Source: Clostridiales bacterium
GTDB taxonomy: Bacteria > Bacillota > Clostridia > Lachnospirales > Lachnospiraceae
Direction of reading: 5' to 3'
NCBI GenBank assembly: GCA_018365455.1
Contig: JAGZJZ010000009.1
Span: 114,678 to 178,677 of the forward strand
DNA: 64,000 bases
In this document: in pieces, positions 18,801 through 28,700 of the stretch
Layout: every line of letters starts with the position of its first letter
Position numbering within the stretch: position 1 is the first letter of the stretch
Program-made: the position numbers and the translations under genes
Notes under the pieces: model-generated
The model's database searches: none
What the model saw: the letters and a program-made list of their open reading frames with translations, nothing else
What the model was told of the DNA's origin: nothing

Positions 18801-18918
18801 CTTCTCTGTTCTCCACCAGGTCATTTCTTTGGCCGGAAGCAGGGATGTAGTAACTTCTGTTTGGCATTGTATTTTTGTGCAAAACCTTCAAATCTTCATA
18901 ATATCTTGGAATTATCAT
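15841..18918 (-). CDS. lacZ: GH2 beta-galactosidase, LacZ type
   Basis: A 1025-residue cytoplasmic enzyme that hydrolyses beta-galactosides; the length equals that of E. coli LacZ. Domains in order are a sugar-binding jelly roll (about 50-210, with GVDSCFYVWMNG), an Ig-like domain, the TIM barrel (about 320-620), another Ig-like domain, and the beta-galactosidase small-chain domain at the end. The acid/base Glu lies in MGNECGYG near residue 448 and the nucleophile Glu in QCEYCHAMGNG near residue 518; GGFIWEWCDHA is also family-typical. No signal peptide is seen, so imported galactosides such as lacto-N-biose or core-1 disaccharide are plausible substrates. AGGAGGG precedes the ATG. The gene is divergent from an AraC regulator, which probably controls it. 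Confidence 0.93.
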   Translation of the reverse strand: MIIPRYYEDLKVLHKNTMPNRSYYIPASGQRNDLVENREASDRFFLLNGTWKFRYYDSIYDLQEEFYQTGYDTKDFGEIPVPSVWQNFGYDRHQYTNTRYPFPMDPPYVPQDNPCGAYLHTFVYHKVPEAPKQFLNFEGVDSCFYVWMNGVFVGYSQISHGMSEFDVSEVLRDGENNIAVLVLKWCDGSYLEDQDKFRMSGIFRDVYLLSRPADMIFDYFVKTNIAGDYEKAKVCADLTFSSNEIPVAYSLEDSQGQVVAAGESEGGKIQFEVDDPVLWNAEQPYLYTLVLKTDHEVITERLGFREIEVRDAVLYINNVKVKLHGTNRHDSDPITGAVICVEQMKKDLELMKQHNMNAIRTSHYPNAPQFYQLCDEYGFFVIDETDNESHGTVDIYMTEEDWKESFARTAHYISDNPDFIEPTLDRVRHCVERDKNRPSVICWSMGNECGYGCTFETALSWTKEFDPSRITHYESALHADKNRENDFSNLDTFSRMYASVAEIHEYFKNEMDKPFVQCEYCHAMGNGPGDLEDYFQVIQQYDGFMGGFIWEWCDHAIDVGKTELGKRKYAYGGDSGEYPHDGNFCMDGLVYPDRTPHTGLLEFKNVHRPVRVMEFVQDTGEVTIRNFMDYRNLKDYLTIAYTVSQDGCVFESGVITDTEMLDLEPHQEKKLSVPFTVPASGKCYLKLEYLAVKTEGPIREGDFLGFDEIALSTEDNQNQTVKSLMESLSVPREDADGCLAIEEDDRFLYITGPEFAYVYNKLTGGFEKMVFRNMNFLEKPMEYNVWRAPTDNDRNVKHLWMKANYDKTVTRAYETSYRVLEGCVEISTSLSLSAIYTQRLVEIQVCWTVYSDGTIGSRQEVCRPAGLPFLPRFGLRLFLPKAMGHAEYAGLGPVESYIDKRRASFHGKFQSPVSEMHEDYIRPQENGSHYDCDYVKIYGTRAGLTAYGKETFSFNASVYTQEELTGKAHNYELVPSPYTVLCLDYIQSGIGSNSCGPELAEEYRLDKEAFEFECFIKPYLCKEGK

Positions 18919-19116
18919 TTTGGAACCCTCCTGTAGTTCATATAAACTTTAAAATGCATGACATCTGCCGTTGATTTCGTAGTCTGTAAAGTATAAATTT
19001 CAGAACTACCAGCGCAGTTTTGAAACTGCTCTTCTTGATACTGATTATAAGTTCCACCCAAGTAAATTTCCATATCCAGGATAGACGAATATATGCACAA
19101 AATGATACAAAACCTA

Positions 19117-19145
19117 TTGTCACGACGATCTTACCGGGTTATAAT
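19117..19145 (+). promoter_or_regulatory. Promoter of the araC-type gene
   Basis: TTGTCA, 17 bases, then TATAAT. It lies in the 269-base divergent gap between the GH2 and araC genes, about 40 bases before the TTG start. The GH2 promoter must also lie in this gap, but no clear boxes were found for it. Confidence 0.75.
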
Positions 19146-19187
19146 TATATTATATTGCGTGTCAACTAACTGAACGGAGGTGTATCC

Positions 19188-20045
19188 TTGTACTCAAACT
19201 CAGGCTATTTAAATGATATAGATATAGATATTTTGGACCAGGAGCACGAACTGTCCATTTACAGCTGCGGGAATTACCGGTTCATATCACGAAAGGAAAT
19301 GGTTACCCTGCGCCCCAACGGACGTATTGATTATCAGTTAATCTATGTCGCACAGGGCAAAGCAGATTTTGAAAAAAACGGTGTTCGCAAAGAACTTGCT
19401 GCAGGCTCCCTGATCCTTTACCGTCCTTTGGAACCCCAGAAATATTATTACTATGCCCAGAATACCCCCGAACTCTTCTGGATACATTTTTCCGGTTATG
19501 GCGCAGAAGCCCTTCTGGACGCCGCAGGATTTAAAGAGCAGGATATGCTGGAGATCGGATTTACTTCTGAATACACCCAGCTTATGAATAAAATGATACG
19601 GGAACTGCAGTTAAAGCGTCCGGGACACTGTGAATTGCTGAACTTATATTTCCGGGAGTTTCTCATCCTGATTTCCCGTCATCAGCAGGAGAAAGGCCAT
19701 GGCAGCACTAAAATAAAGTCAGAAATTGAAACAGCGGTGCACTATTTCAACGAACATTTCTCCCAGGAATTGAGTATCCAGGACTATGCAGCGGCAAACC
19801 ATATCAGCACCTGCTGGTTTATCCGAACCTTCCGCCAATATATGGGCATGACACCCATGCAGTATATTACTTCCATCCGCATGACCAAAGCAAAAGAATT
19901 ATTAGAGACAACCGACCTGACCATAAACGAGATCGGAGACCTGACCGGCTACCAGAATGCATTGTACTTCAGCCGGATTTTCAAAAAAACCGTTGGAACT
20001 GCCCCTACCGAGTACCGTAAATCTGTTTCCTATATAAATGGATGA
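19188..20045 (+). CDS. AraC family regulator next to the beta-galactosidase gene
   Basis: A 285-residue transcription factor. The N-terminal part (about 30-140) is an AraC-type cupin sensor with VTLRPNGRIDYQLIYVAQG and the PLEPQKYYYY segment. The C-terminal part (about 185-282) has two helix-turn-helix units, with SIQDYAAANHISTCWFIRTFRQ and the family signature around EIGDLTGYQNALYFSRIFKKTVG. A TTG start codon is used: GGAGGT stands seven bases ahead of it and no ATG fits. It is transcribed away from the GH2 gene from its own promoter, so it is most likely the local activator responding to galactoside or galactose; that link is inference from position. Confidence 0.88.
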   Translation: MYSNSGYLNDIDIDILDQEHELSIYSCGNYRFISRKEMVTLRPNGRIDYQLIYVAQGKADFEKNGVRKELAAGSLILYRPLEPQKYYYYAQNTPELFWIHFSGYGAEALLDAAGFKEQDMLEIGFTSEYTQLMNKMIRELQLKRPGHCELLNLYFREFLILISRHQQEKGHGSTKIKSEIETAVHYFNEHFSQELSIQDYAAANHISTCWFIRTFRQYMGMTPMQYITSIRMTKAKELLETTDLTINEIGDLTGYQNALYFSRIFKKTVGTAPTEYRKSVSYING

Positions 20046-20059
20046 TTCTTTTATCGTAA

Positions 20060-20092
20060 AAAAAAACAGGGACTTCTATATCCCTGTTTCTT
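20060..20092. terminator. Bidirectional terminator between araC and the ATL gene
   Basis: Stem AAACAGGGA/TCCCTGTTT with an 8-base loop, preceded by nine A and followed by T-rich sequence. The TAG stop codon of the ATL gene (20076-20078) lies in the loop. Confidence 0.75.
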
Positions 20093-20432
20093 CAAAATAT
20101 GCCCTTAGCCAAAGTGCATCCTCCAATGTATTTTTCCATCCATATTTTTTTAAATCCACCCTTAAATCAGGACTTACTTCCACTCCTTCTTCTTCCAGAA
20201 GCACATCCTGCTTATCCGGCTCCTGAAAGCATCCCGCACCGGAGAGATATCCCTGATGATTTACAATTCTCTGCGCTGGGAGATGATCTCCCGACAGATT
20301 ATTTCTCAGTGCGTAACCCACCTGTCGGGAATTTTTAGGTTTTCCGCATAGAAGAGCTATTTGACCGTAGGTTGCCACCCTGCCCTCCGGAATCATTTTG
20401 CATACCACTGCCACCCTTTGATAGAAGTCCAT
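20076..20432 (-). CDS. Alkyltransferase-like (ATL) protein of the MGMT family, active Cys absent
   Basis: A 118-residue DNA-binding protein related to O6-alkylguanine-DNA alkyltransferase. The helix-turn-helix part is clear: IPEGRVATYGQIALLCGKPKNSRQVGYAL carries the Tyr and the Arg finger region. Where true alkyltransferases have PCHR with the acceptor Cys, this protein has PAQR, so it cannot accept the alkyl group. ATL proteins bind the lesion and flag it for nucleotide excision repair. I chose the ATG at 20432, two bases before the dehydrogenase stop, over the TTG at 20462 that overlaps that gene. The tight spacing suggests one transcript with the dehydrogenase, although no shared function is obvious. 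Confidence 0.82.
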   Translation of the reverse strand: MDFYQRVAVVCKMIPEGRVATYGQIALLCGKPKNSRQVGYALRNNLSGDHLPAQRIVNHQGYLSGAGCFQEPDKQDVLLEEEGVEVSPDLRVDLKKYGWKNTLEDALWLRAYFEETGI

Positions 20433-20433
20433 C

Positions 20434-21387
20434 TTACAACCGGTACCCTGTCTGGAAGTCAATTCTGTTTTTCAGAGGCTCCCCTGCGGCTAACCGCCTC
20501 CTGTTTTCTAGCGCAATCCCTACTATCCGCTCCAGAGTCTCCGGTACCGAATATCCGCCTGAAACATGGGGTGTTAAGATCAGATTTTCCAGATCCCACA
20601 TCGGATGGTCCGATGGCAGCGGCTCCGGCGTGATCACGTCAATCCCGGCACCGGCGATCCAATTCTCTTTCAATGCCCGGTATAAGTCCTGCGTATCGAT
20701 TAAACTGCCCCTGCCCACATTTATCAGGATTGCAGACTCCTTCATCTTTTTAAGCCGCTCTTCCCGCATAAACCCAATCGTCTTATCATATGCAGGCATA
20801 GTTAGGGCTACAATATCAGCCCTTTGAAGCAGACTGTCCACATCCTCTTCATAATAAAGCTCGTCTACAAATGGGGGCTTTTCGCTTCTCCTGCGTTTCA
20901 CGCCAATCACATGGCTTCCCAGAGCCTGCATTCTTTTGGCATACTCCATCCCGATATCCCCAAGTCCGATCACCAGAACAGTACTCCCGGCAATGGTACT
21001 TACACCGCCCTCATAATGCCATATGTGGTTGAATTGATTGCGGATATACCGGGCGGTATTTTTCTTCAGTGCAAAGGTAAGTCCAACCATAAATTCCCCG
21101 ATAGCCAGTCCATATGCCCCGGAAGCATTGGTCAGCAGCGTACCTTCAGCCAGTACTCCCGGCTTGCAATAGCCATCCGTACCGGCACTGTTTAGCTGAA
21201 GCCACTTTAAGTTAGCTGATGCTGCAATGTATTCCGGCGGCACATTGCCGATCACAATATTTGCCGCCTGAACCTGTTCCCTGGTTACGGACTTATACTT
21301 CGTGTAATGATACTCGGCACACGGATCCATTCGTTCCAGCTCCATTTTTTGTGCTTCCGTCATGGAAAGTGTTATTAAAATATTCAT
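20434..21387 (-). CDS. D-isomer-specific 2-hydroxyacid dehydrogenase
   Basis: A 317-residue NAD(P)-dependent dehydrogenase of the D-2-hydroxyacid family. The nucleotide-binding motif is VIGLGDIG (near residue 140). The catalytic Arg lies in INVGRGSLID, the Glu in the PEPLPSDHPMWDLENLILTPH stretch, and the His in TPHVSGGY. Residues 1-90 form the small catalytic domain (about half of it), with the remainder at the C terminus. The substrate cannot be read from sequence; relatives act on glyoxylate, hydroxypyruvate or other 2-keto acids. AGGAGG precedes the ATG. It lies between an SGNH-type gene and the ATL gene, all on the minus strand. Confidence 0.88.
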   Translation of the reverse strand: MNILITLSMTEAQKMELERMDPCAEYHYTKYKSVTREQVQAANIVIGNVPPEYIAASANLKWLQLNSAGTDGYCKPGVLAEGTLLTNASGAYGLAIGEFMVGLTFALKKNTARYIRNQFNHIWHYEGGVSTIAGSTVLVIGLGDIGMEYAKRMQALGSHVIGVKRRRSEKPPFVDELYYEEDVDSLLQRADIVALTMPAYDKTIGFMREERLKKMKESAILINVGRGSLIDTQDLYRALKENWIAGAGIDVITPEPLPSDHPMWDLENLILTPHVSGGYSVPETLERIVGIALENRRRLAAGEPLKNRIDFQTGYRL

Positions 21388-21407
21388 GTGGATTGCCTCC
21401 TGTCTGT

Positions 21408-22472
21408 TTATGCCTGGGGATTACCGTTATTTTGCCAGCCGCTGTTGTAAAATGCGTCATATTCCTTCCATGCATCGTCCCAGCTCTTATATGTTTCTTC
21501 ACCTCGTTTGTCGCGAAAATTATAATGCTCATTTATATAACTGCCCAGATATGAAGTAACTTTTCTGGCTCCTTTTGAGTTCAGATGAATCGGATCAATA
21601 TAATCTGTTGCGAAATCAATTCCCAGTTCATCATAGAGATCCTGTTTGTTAAAATTAATAGAATCAAAACCATACTCTTTTATTATTTCAAATACCTTAT
21701 TCATCTGCTTTTGCGCGTTCTGAGACATGTATCCAGGCATGGAAGTAAACAGGAGCTGCAGATTATTTTCTTTCCCGTATTCTAATATTTCCAATAAAAT
21801 CTCTGACTGCAGTTCTGATATTTCACCTATCTTATCCGTTGTTTTGGGTCTTTTCTGGGTATTCACCATAAATGCATTTTTTTCGTAGACACCCTTTACC
21901 TGCCTCTCCGGGATCGTAAAATCATATTTATTTAGCTCTTCCCATCTTGGATGATATTTAATAAAAGGAATATAAAAAGACATTTTATGATCCAGGAATG
22001 ACTTATCTTCGTTATATTTCTCTGCATAGGTAAAAGCTTTTCTCAGAACATCCATCCGGTTCTTAGAAAATTTCATATTATCAGTCAAACGCCGGATCTT
22101 AAACTCCTGGAGTTCTAACTTACTGCTTCTTAATCCTCGTAAATCAATTACAAAAAAGTTTGTATTTTGCTTTTTATGTATTTCTTCAATCAGATTTGTG
22201 ACAAACGGTAACGGCAGGCTGTCCGTAGACATGGGATATAATGCCATGCCATACTCATTCCATGCAAGCGGTGCTGCCCATGCGCGGTCTACCACACTGC
22301 TTCCGATTAATGCACCATCCCATGAATTCTTTGCTTCTCTTTTATAAAATGCATCATAGCGGTCATTTATCTCAATTGACGCCGGTTTCACAAATATTCC
22401 ATTCATCACATAAAATATACCACCTGCAAGCATCAGAAAACAAACCATTCTAAGTATCTGTTTTTTCGTCAT
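21408..22472 (-). CDS. Membrane-anchored SGNH-type protein, DltD-like
   Basis: A 354-residue protein with one N-terminal membrane helix (about 5-24) and an extracytoplasmic SGNH-hydrolase-type fold. The Ser motif is IGSSVVDR, and the Asp-His pair is in YIDPIHLNSKGARKV near the C terminus. In DltD and similar proteins such a domain works with an MBOAT acyltransferase in O-acylation or D-alanylation of wall polymers. No MBOAT gene is adjacent here, so it may act with a partner elsewhere or as a free-standing esterase or transferase. I chose the ATG at 22472 because AGGGGAGA lies seven bases upstream; the ORF can be read further back from a TTG without such a site. The dehydrogenase gene follows after 20 bases. 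Confidence 0.72.
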   Translation of the reverse strand: MTKKQILRMVCFLMLAGGIFYVMNGIFVKPASIEINDRYDAFYKREAKNSWDGALIGSSVVDRAWAAPLAWNEYGMALYPMSTDSLPLPFVTNLIEEIHKKQNTNFFVIDLRGLRSSKLELQEFKIRRLTDNMKFSKNRMDVLRKAFTYAEKYNEDKSFLDHKMSFYIPFIKYHPRWEELNKYDFTIPERQVKGVYEKNAFMVNTQKRPKTTDKIGEISELQSEILLEILEYGKENNLQLLFTSMPGYMSQNAQKQMNKVFEIIKEYGFDSINFNKQDLYDELGIDFATDYIDPIHLNSKGARKVTSYLGSYINEHYNFRDKRGEETYKSWDDAWKEYDAFYNSGWQNNGNPQA

Positions 22473-22749
22473 AATCTTCTCCCCTATCTTAATCATGATC
22501 AATAGTCAGCTTATAATGAACCATACCACACAAAGCAGTAAAGTCCCGTTTCGGCATTCGGCCTGCCACAAAGGCCTCCGTAGACGGTTATTATAAGTTT
22601 TCATTATAACATTTCATTCCTGTTATGTCTAATAAATTTCAGCTGCTCCTTTTTATTCCACCCCTGCTTCTACCACATGATCCGCTCTCAAAACACAAAG
22701 ATACTGCATATCTCCTGACTCTGATACGCAGCATCCTTCTAATTCTATA

Positions 22750-25700
22750 CTATTTTATTGTCACTCTTCTAACAGCGGAATATTCACTGTATACCTTCAC
22801 CTTAGAAGCAGGTCTTGCATAAGCCCTGATACGGAATCGGTAAGTTTTTCCTTTTTTAAGTCCTGATTTTACGTATGAGGTGCTTTTTGCTGATTTAGAT
22901 TTAATTTTACTGTATTTTCCATCTCCTGTCTTCATATAAATATCAATCTTATATGCCTTTTGCTTCTTCCAGGATATTTTTACAGCACCTTTTCCTGCTG
23001 CAGTCACTTTTAATGCCGGTTTCACCGGTTTTGCGGCTGTGATCAGCGTTTTTGATTTTTTCCCTGTGCCTGCACTGTTGCTGGCTGCCACGCAATATTT
23101 GTATTTGACGCCCGGTTCCAGTTTCGTGTCGGTATAGGAGGTTCCGGTTGTTGTTTTCAACGTATTCCATTTTTTCTTCTTATCATTATACCGGTATACC
23201 TTATAGGTATCCGCACCAGTTACTTTCCCCCATTTTAATTTTATCTTTTTCTGGGAAGCGCCGGATACTTTCAAATTCGTAACAGTGGACGGCTTAACCG
23301 GTATCTGTTCCCACTTTGCTGTTAAGGTCATGTTCCCTTTACAGATATCCGTATTCTTTACCAGCTTTGTTCCATGATACCATCCCGTAAACCGGTATCC
23401 TTTTCTGGACGGTACCGGCAGCGTGCCAAATAAGCTGTTTGCCTTGACGGTTATCTCTGATTTGGACACCGTTCCTCCATTTGGGTTGAACTTTACTGTA
23501 TAGGTTACAGGTTCGGGACCTTGAACCGGCTTTACGGTAACCACAAATTTTGCAGTTTCCATCAATACATTTGTATCCTCAGCGGAAGCTTTTACCCGGA
23601 CTGTAACAATGCCCTGATTGTCAACGGTTAGTTTGCTGCCCTCTGTAATGACTGCACTTCCTGTAGTATCGGAAATAATTTCATAAGCATACGTAATCTC
23701 TTTTTGGCTGTGTCCCTCTATCTGACAGCTTCCTTCAAGCCGGGCTGCTGCCTCCAGCAGTAACATTTTCTTATCGCCCTTTTTGTCTATACTCAGCTCA
23801 CTTCCGGAAAATGTCAGATTGGTTAGCAGGCAGGTACATACTATTTCATTTTTATCCCGGAAAACCACGCTTACAGTGATATCTTCCTTTACGTTTGCAA
23901 TAACAGACTGGTTCATGCTGTTTACCTGTATTGGTTTCCCATTTACATAAGCTTTATCGACCACGTACCCGTCTTCCGGAATAAAAGTAAGTACCAGACT
24001 GTCATTCTTTGTAATCTTTCCATCCTGGGCGCTGGTTTCCACACTTCCCGCTCCCTCTGTCTGGATCTTTACCTGATACTGTGTCGAATCTTCCCTTTCA
24101 GCTATCCTTCCGGTGAACTTGGCATCTGCCCAATCTGCATGGTCATTGCCGTTATCGGCACCCTGATCCGCTATCAGCGTCAGCGTTTTCACTCCCTTCA
24201 GATCAATATCAACAAACTTCTGAGGAGAAGCAGAAGTCAGCTCCTGGCTGTTAAATACCTCCTTGTCATCTGCCTTTACCTTAAAAGTTACAGAACCTTT
24301 TCCATTTTGACTGGCATCCACTCCTACAAATGACTGGAATCTTTCATAACCCTTTCCTTCCACCTGGAATATAATGGTGGAGTTCGCATGGGTTCCGATT
24401 CCTCTGGCATATTCCACCCGTTCATTCTTATCATTGAGCAAGGTGATTGGCGTGCCATTCATTGCAGAATCAATATGGATACTTCCCCAGCCGATGGTAT
24501 AGCTCAGCCAGTTCCGGTCATTGGCGCTGGTTTCTGCTCTTCCCTCGATCTCTGCCCGGTAGACTCTCTGTTCGCCATTTTTTGCAGTTACAATCACAAC
24601 AACACGGTTTATGCCATTATAGATATCCAGAGGAACGGTTACCTTATAATCATCTGACAACGTTTCCTTTCCGTTATACAGCACCCTGATTTTTGCTCCC
24701 AGATCCTGTGCTTCCAATTTCAGACTTCCGGCGGATGATCCCGTGGTTCCGGAGTATGCCAGAATATCCGGTTCAAACTGCCGGTTCATTGCAATTTCAT
24801 TGGAAAACTCCATCTTAAGGAGCTGGTTATCATCATCCTTAGGTACTCTGACATGCAGTGTATAATACCGTGAAGCGGCATTGGTATCCGGTTTCACCCC
24901 AATTACAATCTGATTGATTCCCGGTATCACCGGCACTGTTTTTTCGGTTCCCACTATTCTGTCGGTTCCTTTTGTAATTGTCACTACAGAAGAATCATTT
25001 CCCTTGAATGCTGCAATGGACACCTCCTTTTCACTGTCCTGATTTATATAATACTCCGTCGTATCCGGATCAAAATCAATTGCACTGCCATCCACCAGAA
25101 TACTGCTCAATGTAGGATCGTTATATCCTCTTCTCATGATGATAAACCGATAATAAGCCCTGTCCAGTCCGTCTGCTGCGGTTACTCTTGCTTCGATGAT
25201 ATTGTGATTTGCAATCAACGGAACCTGTTTGCAGGATACGGTGCCTGCTGCCCCCTTTTCCAATACCCCTCCGTTCACCGTTAACTGAATGACAGCATTC
25301 TGATCCTTAGTTTCAAAATCCAGATCTATGAATTCCGTTTCCGGTCCCGCTGTGGTGACATAATATCTGGTATCACTCTGAAAATCATTAAAATCCGTAC
25401 CGGAAATCCCTGCCTTTTTCAAACCTGCCTCAGCTGACATTCCCATTTCCCGGGAATTTTTATCTCCAAACGCTTCTTTATCTGTATATCCATCTTTATC
25501 CGCAGACACTTCTTTACCCGTGTATGCATCTTTATCGGAAGACGCTTCATTACCCGTGTACGCATTTTTATCCGCAGACACATCATTACCCGGGTATGCA
25601 TCTTTATCGGAAGACGCTTCATTACCCGTGTACGCATCTTTTTCCGCAGAGACATCATTGTCCCTATGCACCTCATTACCCGCATACGTCCCCTTACCTG

Positions 25701-28700
25701 CTACCGAAAATGCGTCTCCATAAGTGATCAGACCGCATTTTCCTCTTGCATCCACAGGGATAACTGCAGCCTTGACATACTTTCCGGCAAAGTTATCCGG
25801 CAGGGTAATTTCATTACCGGTCAGCCCGGCAAGCGGCTGGTATATTCCATCCTCACTGTCTGAAACCAGCCATGAGATCACCGTATTCTGCTCTTCATCT
25901 CCGTCCTCATCTTCATACCGGTAGCTTACCGATACCTGATCTCCCGCTGCAGCATGGCCTGATTGGGGCATCTGATAAGTAATATCTGCTGCTGTTGGTG
26001 CATGATTTGTATTTTTAAAGCCATAATCCATTCCGTTGACCGACATGTCAGAAATAGTAAACCAGCTGCTGCTGTTTCCGCCTCCAACCAGGATACCTGC
26101 CCGGAAAGAACCCCCAAGCCCCGCATTGCTGACGGTTCTGATGGCTGTCCACTCCTCGTTTTCATCCACACGGTAGTATCCGGTAATATCCGTTCCTGTC
26201 TTCACCAGCTTCAGGTAAATGTCTTCATTTTCCATATCCGGCAGACTTGGATTTTCGGAAGGTGATCCGCCCTGCTCATTTACAACTGCAAGGACCGCAT
26301 TTCCGGTTCCATGCTTCCTCTGAACTGCAGTATAATTGTCGTCATCCTGATAGAAAATAAGGCCCGCTTCGTCATAGTCAGCTCCGGTTTTGCCGGATAA
26401 CTTCACAACTGCCGTTACATCATCCGCCGATCCGGTAAAGTCTGTCGTAATGATATTTTTCACGGAGTTACCCGTAGCCCACAGGCTGTTCCCCTGAGCC
26501 AGAACAGACACCGCATCCCTATCTTCTTCTAATTTCCAGCCATTGCTGTCCTCTCTTACAATCTGCCAGTTATCTTTTAATCCACCCGATGCAGGTGTGG
26601 AGATCACAGCCAGACTGTCAGCCTGTACCTGATTAATGGTGGATGCTCTGACAATGACAGCTCCCTCCTGTCTGGCGGTAAGCAGTCCATTACTGTCAAT
26701 TACAGCCGCCTGCGACGCCTCTCCGGTAACCGGATTTATAACCGACCATGTCACCGACTGATCTACTGCTTCTGCAGGAAATACTTCCGCACGAAACTGC
26801 AAAGTACCATTTATAGATGTAATGCTGTCTCCTTCCGATACAATACGGATACGTTCCGGCATAACAGCGCCCGATCCTTCTCCCACATAAAATGTCACCT
26901 CATCCGATTCAAATCTCCGCCCTTCCTGGACTGTGTAAGCCTTTACCTTAGCAACGCCTTCCCCAGCTGCACTAACTCTGCCGGAATCCGATACCGTTAC
27001 AACGCTCTCATCACTGCTCTGGTAGTAAACGGTTCCCACTGCAGGCGTCTTGTTATCCGTACCTATTTTAACCCCTTCGCTTTTATCTATGGCGATATAC
27101 TTTTCATCTGCTGACATTCCCCCTGTCAGATTGGCTCTCTTATTCAAGCCTCCTTCATAGATATTGCCCTTTAATGACACCTGATTACAGGCATCAAAGG
27201 AATACAGATTGGAATTCAATGAATTGCCCCTGACATCGGTGGTTAGTTCTGCAGTCTCATTGACCTCCAGCTTTCTGTGATCTGCTGAAAGCTTTAGTTC
27301 AACTCCCGGATCATAGCGGAGAATTGTATTGTTTAAAAACTGAAGATTCTTCACACTTTTAGCCGACAATACATTTCCATTTTCCATATAGATCTGATTC
27401 CCCTCAATCAGCACATTCTCATGTACCGGGTTATTCACATCCGGTGTCCCGGTGGGATCAATGTAGATCACAGGAGATGCACATTTATCAAATATATTGT
27501 TGCGGATTGTCACATCCTTAACCGGACCTGACTCAAACCAGTTGGATGCATCATTAGAAATGTAAATAGCCGCCATATTCATACTGTCAAAATAATTGTT
27601 CTCAATCAAAACCGGCTGCCTTGTAGTCACCAGAATACCTCTGGTTGGTGTCGCCTGGAAAACATTATTTGTAATATGAACCTCCGGCGTATAGGTGATA
27701 TTCTCCACCACATGAGTGTTTGGACCAATCTCAGCCGGAATGTCCTGATCCAGCGTAATGATAATATCGGTAAGATTTCCAGGTCCCGGACCCTCTACAT
27801 TGGTTACGGTCGCCTGAGAATTTGCTATCGGCACCATATTTCCCCTGGTCATAAATTCCACCTGATCTCCCACGTAGAAATTAGGGAATCCAGCCGTTTC
27901 ATTATGCATATATCTTACTTTTACTTTGTTCGGTGCCATTTTTTCCACAACCTGCAAAAAGGTTCCGTGAACATTAATGGGATCGTCATGGGGATTGGAA
28001 AACAGACAGTTCTTTATGTCAATCAGCCCCTTACAGCCTGACATCTGTACAAAATCCGCATATCCGGCTGTTGTTCTTCCACTGTTGGCAGGAGTTTTAA
28101 AGTTTACTCCATCATATGTGATATTTTCACTGAACTGTCCGACCATGCCAAATCCATGGAGAAAGTATGCATTGATATTCTGCAGCGCCACATCCTTACT
28201 TTCCCAGATAAAGGTGCCCGGTGTATCACGCACGGTATTTCTCATCTGATAGCAGATGCCCGGTTTCAGTTCCGAATCCATATTCGTATAAGTAAATTTC
28301 AAACGATGATTCCCCAGATCTTCAATCCCTGTTACGTTTCTGAACAGCGGATTGAAGCCTGTACTCCCCCTCCAGGTCTCGCCTGAAGCCAGATCATAGC
28401 GCTGTGTATAGACCATATTATTCCTGGCGGTCCAATAGCGCTTTCCGGAATAAGGACTGATATCACTTAACCAGTTAACATTCGTCCCGTCAATCTCATA
28501 TTTATAGCATTCCGGTACATAGGCAACTGCATAGCCGTCCCCTGTTTCCTCCACCGTGACATCCACTACGGTAGGTACCTGAAAGTCAAAGGAAAAGTTT
28601 TGAAAGGTAACATTATTACACCCAATGGTTGACAGCGTTGTCATTTTCCCATGGAACATAAATAAAGAATCATTTCCCTCAATGGTCACATTATTCAAGT

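Noticed and set aside
25464..25727. Repeat stretch as a possible CRISPR array
   Set aside because: Units are contiguous, in frame with GH110, and have no unique spacers.
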